NCBI GenBank assembly: GCA_030998225.1
Contig: JAPYXD010000744.1
Span: forward strand, 558,001-622,000
Direction: 5' to 3'
DNA length: 64,000 nucleotides
DNA from: Diplolepis rosae
Taxonomy: Eukaryota > Arthropoda > Insecta > Hymenoptera > Diplolepididae
A program made the position numbers and the translations under genes. Below are positions 51,389 to 62,450 of this stretch, in pieces. Below the pieces are notes generated by a model that saw only the letters and a program-made list of their open reading frames with translations, was not told the DNA's origin and ran no database searches. How positions within the stretch are numbered: the first letter of the stretch is position 1; every line of letters starts with the position of its first letter.

Positions 51389-54300
51389 CGCGCCTAGCGA
51401 TTTCAAACGCCTAGCACAACATAAGTATAGTTATCAATTATTTGAACGACAAATGCAAATTCACGCCTAGCGACTTTAATCGCGTAGCGTTGCACAAATA
51501 AAATGTCAGTCGAATCTGAATATAAATTCATAATACGCGCCTAGCGATTTCAAACGCCTAGCATAACATAAGTATAATTACCAATTATTTGGACGAGAAA
51601 TTCAAATTCACGCCTAGCGATACTAAACGCCTAGCGTTGCACAAATGAAATGTTAATCGATTGTGAATATAAATTCAATATACGCGCCTAGCGATTTCAA
51701 ACGCCTAGCACAACATAAGTATAATTATCAATTATTTGGTCGACAAATTCAAATTCACGCCTACCGATATTAAACGCCTAGCGTTGCACAAATAGAATGT
51801 CAGTCGAATCTGAATATAAATTCAAAATACGCGCCTAGCGATTTCAAACACCTAGCACAACATAAATATAATTATCAATTGGTCGAATGATGTATTCAAA
51901 TTCGCGCCTAGCGATACTAAGCGCCTAGTGTTGCACAAATGAAATGTTAATCGAATGTGAATATAAATTCAAAATACGCGCATAGCGATTTTAAACGTCT
52001 AGCACAACATAAGTATAGTTATCAATTATTTGAACGACAAATTCAAATTCATGCCTAGCGATACTAAACATCTAGCGTTGCACAAATCAAATGTTAGTCG
52101 AATCTGAATATAAATTCAAAATACGCGCCTAGCGATTTCAAACGCCTAGCACAACATAAGTATAATTAACAATTATTTGAACGACAAATTCAAATTCACG
52201 CCTAGCGATACTAAACGCCCAGCGTTGCACAAATGAGATGTTAATCGATTGTGAATATAAATGCAAAATACGCGCCTAATGTTTTCGAACGCCTAGCACA
52301 ACATAAGTATAGTTATCAATTATTTGGTCGAAAAATTCAAATTCACGCCTTGCAATACTAAACGCCTAGCGTTGCACAAATAAAATGTCAGTCGAATCTG
52401 AATTTAAATTCAAAATACGCGCCTAGCGATTTCAAGCGCCTACACAACATAAAGATATTTATCAATTGGTCGAATGATGTATTCAAATTTCCGCCTAGCG
52501 ATACTAAGCGCCTAGTTTTGCACAAATGAAATGTTAATCGAATGTGAATATAAATTCAAAATACGCGCCTAGCGATTTTAAACGTCTAGCACAACATAAA
52601 TATAATTATCAATTGGTCGAACGACAAATTCAAATTCAAGCCTAGCAATATTAAACGCCTAGTGTTGCACAATTTAAATGTAAATCGAATGTTAATATAA
52701 ATTCAATATACGCGCCTAGCGATTTCAAACGCCTAGCACAACATAAGTATAGTTATCAATTATTTGAACGACCAATTCAAATTCACGCCTAGCGATTTTA
52801 ATCGCCTAGTGTTGCACAAATGAAATTTTATTCGATTGTGAATATAAATTCAATATACGCGCCTAGCGAATGCAAACGCCTAGCTGAACATAAGTATAGT
52901 TATCAATTATTTGGTCGAGAAATTCAAATTCACGCCTAGCGATATTAAACGCCTAGCGTTGCACAAATAAAATGTCAGTCGAATCTGAATATAAATTCAA
53001 AATACGCGCCTAGCGATTTTAAACGTCTAGTACAACATAAATATAATTATCAATTGGTCGACTGGTGTATTCAAATTCGCGCCTAGTGATACTAAGCGCC
53101 TAGTGTTGCACAAATGAAATGTTAATCGAATGTGAATATAAATTCAAAATACGCGCCTAGCGATTTTAAACGTCTAGCACAACATAAGTATAGTTATCAA
53201 TTATTTGAACGACAAATTCAAATTCATGCCTAGCGATATTAAACGCCTAGCGTTGCACAAATAAAATGTCAGTCGAATCTGAATATAAATTCATAATACG
53301 CGCCTAGCGATTTCAAACGCCTAGCATAGCATAAGTATAATTACCAATTATTTGGTCGAGAAATTCAAATTCACGCCTAGCGATATTAAACGCCTAGCGT
53401 TGCACAAGTAAAATGTTAATCGATTATGAATATAAATTCAATATACGCGCCTAGCGATTTCAAACACCTAGCAGAACATAAGTATAGTTATCAATTATTT
53501 GAACGACAAATTCAATTTCGCGCCTAGCTATACTAAACGCCTAGCGTTGCACAAATCAAATGTTAATTGAATGTGAATATAAATTCAAAATACGCGCCTA
53601 GCGATTTCAAACGCCTAGCACAACATATGTATAATTATCAATTGGTCGACTGATGTATTCAAATTCGCGCCTAGTGATACTAAACGCCTAGCGTTGCACA
53701 AATCAAATGTTAATTGAATGTGAATATAAATTCAAAATACGCGCCTAGCGATTTCAAACGCCTAGCACAACATATGTATAGTTACCAATTAATTCAAGAA
53801 ATTCAAATTCACGCCTAGCGATATTAAACGCCTAACGTTGCAGAAATGAAATTTTATTCGATTGTGAATATAAATTCAATATACGCGCATAGCGAATGCA
53901 AACGCCTAGCTGAACATAAGTATAGTTATCAATTATTTGGTCGAGAAATTCAAATTCACGCCTAGCGATATTAAACGCCTAGCGTTGCACAAATAAAATG
54001 TTAATCGATTATGAATATAAATTCAATATACGCGCCTAGCGATTTCCAACACCTAGCACAACATAAGTATAATTACCAATTATTTGAACGACAAATTCAA
54101 CTTCACGCCTAGCGATATTAAACGCCTAGCGTTGCACAAATAAAATGTCAGTCGAATGTGAATATAAATTCAAAATACGCGCCTAGCGATTTCAAACGCC
54201 TAGCACAACATAAATATAATTATCAATTGGTCGAATGATGTATTCAATTTCGCGCCTAGCTATAGGAAACGCCTAGCGTTGCACAAATCAAATGTTAATC

Positions 54301-55170
54301 GAATCTGAATATAAATTCAAAATACGCGCCTAGCGATTTCAAACTCATAGCACAACATAAATATAATTACCAATTATTTAGACGAGAAATTCAAATTCAC
54401 GCCTAGCGATATTAAACGCCTAGCGTTGCAGAAATGAAATTTTATTCGATTGTGAATATAAATTCAATATAAGCGCCTAGCGAATGCAAACGCCTAGCTG
54501 AACATAAGTATAGTTATCAATTATTTGGTCGAGAAATTCAAATTCACGCCTAGCGATATTAAACGCCTAGCGTTGCACAAGTAAAATGTTAATCGAATGT
54601 GAATATAAATTCATAATACGCGCATAGCGATTTCAAACGCCTAGCATAACATAAGTATAATTACCAATTATTTGGACGAGAAATTCAAATTCACGCCTAG
54701 CGATACTAAACGCCTAGCGTTGCACAAATGAAATGTTAATCGATTGTGAATATGAATTCAATATACGCGCCTAGCGAATGCAAACGCCTAGCACAACATA
54801 ATTATAGTTACCAATTATTTGTTCGACAAATTCAAATTCACGCCTAGCGATATTAAACGCTTAGCGTTGCACAACTGAAATGTTAATCGATTGTGAATAT
54901 AAATTCAAAATACGCGCCTAGCGATTTCAAACGCCTAGCATAACATAAGTATAATTACCAATTATTTGGACGAGAAATTCAAATTCACGCCTAGCGATAC
55001 TAAACGCCTAGCGTTGCACAAATGAAATGTTAATCGATTGTGAATATGAATTCAATATACGCGCCTAGCGAATGCAATCGCCTAGCAGAACATGAGTATA
55101 ATTACCAATTATTTGAACGATAAATTCAAATTCACGCCTACCGATATTAAACGCCTAGCGTTGCACAAAT
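51200..55170 (+). repeat. 10.72-kb superrepeat B, partial copy 3
   Basis: This follows copy 2 at offset 10,140 for 41.3-42.9 kb, then at 10,725 for 44.3 kb (GAATATGAATTC 44317/55042). A gain of about 585 bp lies between 53.03 and 55.04 kb relative to copy 2. The match ends near 55.17 kb, where GGTCGACTGATG replaces ATTTGAACGAC. The stretch 53.0-55.0 kb is closer in length to 24.1-26.1 kb (2,011 against 2,014 bp). Confidence 0.78.
52271..52417 (+). repeat. Monomer lacking the first box, partner of 23327
   Basis: It has CGCCTAATGTTTTCG at the first box and AAATGCAAAATACG before it, like 23327-23473, but an otherwise normal left linker. The next monomer has a 2-bp loss at the second box (CGCCTACACAAC, about 52440). 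That deletion is also found at about 27904, 29816 and 56849. Confidence 0.75.
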
Positions 55171-56420
55171 AGAATGTCAGTCGAATCTGAATATAAATTC
55201 AAAATACGCGCCTAGCGATTTCAAACGCCTAGCACAACATAAATATAATTATCAATTGGTCGACTGATGTATTCAAATTCATGCCTAGCGATACTAAACG
55301 CCTAGCGTTGCACAAATAAAATGTCAGTCGAATCTGAATATAAATTCAAAATACGCGCCTAGCGATTTCAAACTCATAGCACAACATAAGTATAGTTATC
55401 AATTATTTGGTCGAGAAATTCAAATTCACGCCTAGCGATATTAAACGCCTAGCGTTGCACAAATAAAATGTTAATCGATTATGAATATAAATTCAATATA
55501 CGCGCATAGCGAATGCAAACGCCTAGCTGAACATAAGTATAGTTATCAATTATTTGAACGACAAATTCAAATTCACGCCTAGCGATACTAATCGCCTAGC
55601 GTTGCACAAATTAAATGTTAATCGAATGTGAATATAAATTCATAATTCGCGCCTAGCGATTTCAAACGCCTAGCATAGGATAAGTATAATTACCAATTAT
55701 TTGGACGAGAAATTCAAATTCACGCCTAGCGATACTAAACGCCTAGCGTTGCACAACTGAAATGTTAATCGATTGTGAATATAAATTCAAAATACGCGCC
55801 TAGCGATTTCAAACGCCTAGCACAACATAAGTATAATTACCAATTATTTGAACGACAAATTCAAATTCACGCCTAGCGATACTAAACGCCCAGCGTTGCA
55901 CAAATGAAATGTTACTTGAATGTGAATATAAATTCAAAATACGCGCCTAGCGATTTCAAACGCCTAGCACAACATAAGTATAATTACCAATTATTTGGAC
56001 GAGAAATTCAAATTCACGCCTAGCGATACTAAACGCCTAGCGTTGCACAAATGAAATGTTAATCGATTGTGAATATAAATTCAATATACGCGCCTAGCGA
56101 ATGCAAACGCCTAGCAGAACATGAGTATAGTTATCAATTATTTGGTCGACAAATTGAAATTCACGCCTAGCGATATTAAACGCCTAGCGTTGCACAAATA
56201 AAATGTTAATCGATTATGAATATAAATTCAATATACGCGCATAGCGATTTCAAACAACTAGCACAACATAAGTATAATTACCAATTATTTGGACGACAGA
56301 TTCAAATTCACGCCTAGCGATACTAAACGCCTAGCGTTGCACAAATGAAATGTTAATCGATTGTGAATATAAATTCATAATACGCGCCTAGCGATTTCAA
56401 ACGCCTAGCACAACGTAAGT
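54600..56420 (+). repeat. 6.02-kb-spaced segment K, copy 1
   Basis: About 1.8 kb that recurs at about 60.6-62.4 kb. Anchors are GAATATGAATTC 55042/61061 and AGCATAGGATAAG 55674/61693 (both offset 6,019), then GACGACAGATTC at about 56292/62288, a shorter spacing caused by deletions in the second copy. It is also the right part of segment C, so it has a third relative at 25.7-27.5 kb. Confidence 0.78.
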
Positions 56421-56529
56421 ATAATTATCACTTGGTCGGATGGTGAATTCAAATTCACGCCTAGCGATTTTGAACGCCTAGCGTTGCACAAATTAAATGT
56501 TTATCGAATGTTTATATAAATTCAAAATA

Positions 56530-56678
56530 CACGCCTAGCGATTTCAAACGCCTAGCATAGCATGAGTTTTAGTAATCATTTATTTTAAACGAAAAATTGA
56601 AATTTACGCCTAGCGATATTAAACGCCTAGCGTTGCACAAGTAAAATGTTAATCGATTATGAATATAAATTCAAAATA
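56530..56678 (+). repeat. Degenerate monomer, 149 bp
   Basis: It begins ACACGCC and has AGCATGAGTTTTAGTAATC, ATTTATTTTAAACG and GAAATTTACGCC. It carries several private changes and two extra bases in the left linker. The half before it has TTTATCGAATGTTTATATAAATTC. Its partner in segment C (about 27.59 kb) is normal apart from AGCATAGCATGAG, so the decay is recent. Confidence 0.75.
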
Positions 56679-57315
56679 CGCGCCTAGCGATTTCGAACGC
56701 CTAGCACAACATAAGTATAGTTATCAATTATTTGGTCGAAAAATTCAAATTCACGCCTAGCGATACTAAACGCCTAGCGTTGCACAAATAAAATGTCAGT
56801 CGAATCTGAATTTAAATTCAAAATACGCGCCTAGCGATTTCAAGCCCCTACACAACATAAATATAATTATCAATTGGTCGAATGATGTATTCAAATTTCC
56901 GCCTAGCGATACTAAGCGCCTAGTTTTGCACAAATGAAATGTTAATCGAATGTGAATATAAATTCAAAATACGCGCCTAGCGATTTTAAACGTCTAGCAC
57001 AACATAAATATAATTATCAATTGGTCGAACGACAAATTCAAATTCACGCGTAGCAATATTAAACGCCTAGTGTTGCACAATTTAAATGTAAATCGAATGT
57101 TAATATAAATTCAATATACGCGCCTAGCGATTTCAAACGCCTAGCACAACATAAGTATAGTTATCAATTATTTGAACGACAAATTCAAATTCACGCCTAG
57201 CGATTTTAATCGCCTAGCGTTGCATAAATGAAATTTTATTCGATTGTGAATATAAATTCAATATAGGCGCCAAGCGAATGCAAACGCCTAGCAGAACATA
57301 AGTATAGTTATCAAT

Positions 57316-60300
57316 TATTTGGTCGGCAAATTCAAATTCACGCCTAGCGATATTAAACGCCTAGCGTTGCACAAATAGAATGTCAGTCGAATCTGAATAT
57401 AAATTCAAAATACGCGCCTAGCGATTTCAAACGCCTAGCACAACATAAATATAATTATCAATTGGTCGACTGATGTATTCAAATTCGCTCATAGAGATAC
57501 TAAGCGCCTAGTGTTGCACAAATGAAATGCTAATCGAATGTGAATATAAATTCAAAATACGCGCCTAGCCATTTTAAACGTCTAGCACAACATAAGTATA
57601 GTTATCAATTATTTGAACGACAAATTCAAATTCATGCCTAGCGATACTAAACGCCTAGCGTTGCACAAATAAAATGTCAGTCGAATCTGAATATAAATTC
57701 ATAATACGCGCCTAGCGATTTCAAACGCCTAGCATAGCATAAGTATAATTACCAATTATTTGGACGAGAAATTCAAATTCACGCCTAGCGATACTAAACG
57801 CCTAGCGTTGCACAACTGAAATGTTAATCGATTATGAATATAAATTCAATATACGCGCCTAGCGATTTCAAACACCTAGCACAACATAAGTATAATTACC
57901 AATTATTTGGTCGACAAATTCAAATTCACGCCTACCGATATTAAACGCCTAGCGTTGCACAAATAGAATGTCAGTCGAATCTGAATATAAATTCAAAATA
58001 CGCGCCTAGCGATTTCAAACGCCTAGCACAACATAACTATAATTATCAATTGGTCGACTGATGTATTCAAATTCGCGCCTAGCGATACTAAGCGCCTAGT
58101 GTTGCACAAATGAAATGCTAATCGAATGTGAATATAAATTCAAAATACGCGCCTAGCGATTTTAAACGTCTAGCACAACATAAGTATAGTTATCAATTAT
58201 TTGAACGACAAATTCAAATTCATGCCTAGCGATACGAAACGCCTAGCGTTGCACAAATCAAATGTTAGTCGACTCTGTAAATAAATTCAAAATACGCGCC
58301 TAGCGATTTCAAACGCCTAGCACAACATAAGTATAATTACCAATTATTTGAACGACAAATTCAAATTCACGCCTAGCGATACTAAACGCCCAGCGTTGCA
58401 CAAATGAAATGTAAATCGATTGTGAATATAAATTCAAAATACGCGCCTAGCGATTTCGAACGCCTAGCACAACATAAGTATAGTTATCAATTATTTGGTC
58501 GAAAAATTCAAATTCACGCCTTGCAATACTAAACGCCTAGCGTTGCACAAATAAAATGTCAGTCGAATCTGAATATATATCCAAAATACGCGCCTAGCGA
58601 TTTCAAGCCCCTAGCACAACATAAAGATATTTATCAATTGGTCGAATGATGTATTCAAATTCGCGCCTAGCGATACTAAGCGCCTAGTTTTGCACAAATG
58701 AAATGTTAATCGAATGTGAATATAAATTCAAAATACGCGCCTAGCGATTTTAAACGTCTAGCACAACATAAATATAATTATCAATTGGTCGAACGACAAA
58801 TTCAAATTCACGGCTAGCAATATTAAACGCCTAGTGTTGCACAATTTAAATGTAAATCGAATGTTAATATAAATTCAATATACGCGCCTAGCGATTTCAA
58901 ACGCCTAGCACAACATAAGTATAGTTATCAATTATTTGAACGACAAATTCAAATTCACGCCTAGCGATTCTGAACGCCCAGCGTTGCACAAATAAAATGT
59001 CAGTCGAATCTGAATATAAATTCAAAATACGCGCCTAGCGATTTCAAACGCCTAGCACAACATAAATATAATTATCAATTGGTCGAATGATGTATTCAAA
59101 TTCGCGTCTAGCGATACTAAGCGCCTAGTGTTGCACAAATGAAATGTTAATCGAATGTGAATATAAATTCAAAATACGCGCCTAGCGATTTTAAACGTCT
59201 AGCACAACATAAGTATAGTTATCAATTATTTGAACGACAAATTCAAATTCGCGTCTAGCGATACTAAGCGCCTAATGTTGCACAAATAAAATGTCAGTCG
59301 AATCTGATTATAAATTCAAAATACGCGCCTAGCGATTTCAAACGCCTAGCATAGCATAAGTATAATTACCAATTATTTTTACGAGAAATTCAAATTCACG
59401 CCTAGCGATATTAAACGCCTAGCGTTGCACAAGTAAAATGTTAATCGATTATGAATATAAATTCAATATACGCGCCTAGCGATTTCAAACACCTAGCACA
59501 ACATAAGTATAGTTATCAATTATTTGAACGACAAATTCAAATTCCCGCCTAGCGATTTTAATCGCCTAGCGCTGCACAAATGAAATTTTATTTGATTGTG
59601 AATATAAATTCTAAATACGCGCCTAGCGATTTCAAACGCCTAGCACAACATAAGTATAATTACCAATTATTTGAACGATAAATTCAAATTCACGCCTAGC
59701 GATACTAAGCGCCTAGTGTTGCACAAATGAAATGTTAATCGAATGTGAATATAAATTCAATATACGCGCCTAGCGATTTTGAACGTCTAGCACAACATAA
59801 GTATAGTTATCAATTATTTCAAGAAATTCAAATTCACGCCTAGCGATATTAAACGCCTAACGTTGCAGAAATGAAATTTTATTCGATTGTGAATATAAAT
59901 TCAATATACGCGCCTAGCGAATGCAAACGCCTAGCTGAACATAAGTATAGTTATCAATTATTTGGTCGAGAAATTCAAATTCACGCCTAGCGATATTAAA
60001 CGCCTAGCGTTGCACAAATAAAATGTTAATCGATTATGAATATAAATTCAATATACGCGCCTAGCGATTTCCAACACCTAGCACAACATAAGTATAATTA
60101 CCAATTATTTGAACGACAAATTCAACTTCACGCCTACCGATATTAAACGCCTAGCGTTGCACAAATAGAATGTCAGTCGAATCTGAATATAAATTCAAAA
60201 TACGCGCCTAGCGATTTCAAACGCCTAGCACAACATAAATATAATTATCAATTGGTCGACTGATGTATTCAAATTCATGCCCAGCGATACTAAACGCCTA

Positions 60301-60640
60301 GCGTTGCACAAATAAAATGTCAGTCGAATCTGAATATAAATTCAAAATACGCGCCTAGCGATTTCAAACTCATAGCACACCATAAGTATAATTACCAATT
60401 AATTCAAGAAATTCAAATTCACGCCTAGCGATATTAAACGCCTAACGTTGCAGAAATGAAATTTTATTCGATTGTGAATATAAATTCAATATACGCGCAT
60501 AGCGAATGCAAACGCCTAGCTGAACATAAGTATAGTTATCAATAATTTGGTCGAGAAATACAAATTCACGCCTAGCGATATTAAACGCCTAGCGTTGCAC
60601 AAATAAAATGTTAATTGAATGTGAATATAAATTCAAAATA
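57316..60640 (+). repeat. Mosaic satellite segment
   Basis: Only satellite is present. AATAGAATGTCAG halves at about 57,373 and 57,963 show a local duplication of about 590 bp (four monomers). 57.58-58.96 kb matches 30.54-31.92 kb at offset 27,035 (anchors 57813, 57933, 58231, 58606). Around 59.2-59.6 kb, CGCCTAATGTTGCAC (59272) and TTCCCGCC (59544) match 24892 and 24576, but in swapped order, differing by 588 bp. The segment reads as a patchwork of pieces found elsewhere. Confidence 0.78.
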
Positions 60641-62450
60641 CGCGCCTAGCGATTTCAAACGCCTAGCACAACATATGTATAATTACCAATTAATTCAAGA
60701 AATTCAAATTCACGCCTAGCGATAATAAACGCCCATCGTTGCACAAATGAAATGTTAATCGATTGTGAATATGAATTCAATATACGCGCCTAGCGAATGC
60801 AAACGCCTAGCACAACATAAGTATAATTACCAATTATTTGAACGACAAATTCAAATTCACGCCTAGCGATACTAAACGCCTAGCGTTGCACAAATGAAAT
60901 GTTAATCGAATGTGAATATAAATTCATAATACGCGCATAGCGATTTCAAACGCCTAGCATAACATAAGTATAATTACCAATTATTTGGAGGAGAAATTCA
61001 AATTCACGCCTAGCGATACTAAACGCCTAGCGTTGCACAAATGAAATGTTAATCGATTGTGAATATGAATTCAATATACGCGCCTAGCGAATGCAAACGC
61101 CTAGCAGAACATGAGTATAATTACCAATTATTTGAACGATAAATTCAAATTCACGCCTACCGATATTAAACGCCTAGCGTTGCACAAATAGAATGTCAGT
61201 CGAATCTGAATATAAATTCAAAATACGCGCCTAGCGATTTCAAACGCCTAGCACAACATAAATATAATTATCAATTGGTCGACTGATGTATTCAAATTCA
61301 TGCCTAGCGATACTAAACGCCTAGCGTTGCACAAATAAAATGTCAGTCGAATCTGAATATAAATTCAAAATACGCGCCTAGCGATTTCAAACTCATAGCA
61401 CAACATAAGTATAATTACCAATTATTTAGACGAGAAATTAATATTCACGCCTAGCGATATTAAACGCTAAGCGTTGCAGAAATGAAATTTTATTCGATTG
61501 TGAATATAAATTCAATATACGCGCCTAGCGAATGCTAACGCCTAGCTGAACATAAGTATAGTTATCAATTATTTGAACGACAAATTCAAATTCACGCCTA
61601 GTGATACTAAGCGCCTAGCGTTGCACAAACTAAATGTTAATCGAATGTGAATATAAATTCATAATACGCGCCTAGCGATTTCAAACGCCTAGCATAGGAT
61701 AAGTATAATTACCAATTATTTGGACGAGAAATTCAAATTCACGCCTAGCGATATTAAACGCCTAGCGTTGCACAACTGAAATGTTAATCGATTGTGAATA
61801 TAAATTCAATATACGCGCCTAGCGATTTCAAACGCCTAGCACAACATAAGTATAATTACCAATTATTTGAACGACAAATTCAAATTCACGCCTAGCTATA
61901 CTAAACGCCTAGCGTTGCACAAATAAAATGTTAATTGAATGTGAATATAAATTCAAAATACGCGCCTAGCGATTTCAAACGCCTAGCACAACATATGTAT
62001 AATTACCAATTAATTCAAGAAATTCAAATTCACGCCTAGCGTTGCACAAATGAAATGTTAATCGATTGTGAAAATAAATTCAATATACGCGCCTAGCGAA
62101 TGCAAACGCCTAGCAGAACATGAGTATAGTTATCAATTATTTGGTCGACAAATTGAAATTCACGCCTAGCGATATTAAACGCCTAGCGTTGCACAAATAA
62201 AATGTTAATCGATTATGAATATAAATTCAATATACGCGCCTAGCGATTTCAAACACCTAGCACAACATAAGTATAATTACCAATTATTTGGACGACAGAT
62301 TCAAATTCACGCCTAGCGATACTAAACGCCTAGCGTTGCACAAATGAAATGTTAATCGATTGTGAATATAAATTCAATATACGCGCCTAGCGATTTCAAA
62401 CGCCTAGCTCAACATAAGTATAGTTACCAATTATTTGAACGACAAATTCA
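60640..62450 (+). repeat. 6.02-kb-spaced segment K, copy 2
   Basis: Partner of 54.6-56.4 kb. It includes the GGAGGAG monomer (60988, shared with 33521 and 44243), GAATATGAATTC (61061), CTACCGATATT and AGCATAGGATAAG (61693). A 17-bp box-to-box deletion lies at 62032-62041. Several AATTAATTCAAGAAATTC monomers (3 bp shorter linker) occur here, at about 60,397, 60,687 and 62,007. Confidence 0.78.
62032..62041 (+). repeat. 17-bp deletion fusing the two boxes, first case
   Basis: The right half reads TTCACGCCTAGCGTTGCAC directly, without the GATACTAAACGCCTAGC step. This is what slippage or exchange between the two CGCCTAGCG boxes 17 bp apart would produce. A second, similar deletion lies 571 bp further on. 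Confidence 0.88.

Larger units (their letters stand above)
49332..57315 (+). repeat. Superrepeat segment C, copy 2
   Basis: Partner of 20,389-28,370 at an offset of about 28,943. It overlaps segment A copy 4 and superrepeat B, so A, B and C share sequence at about 49.3-51.4 kb. The right limit is inside the GGCGCC monomer at 57266, where GGTCGGCAAATTC replaces GGTCAAAAAATTC and the order switches to the AATAGAATGTCAG type. Confidence 0.86.
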
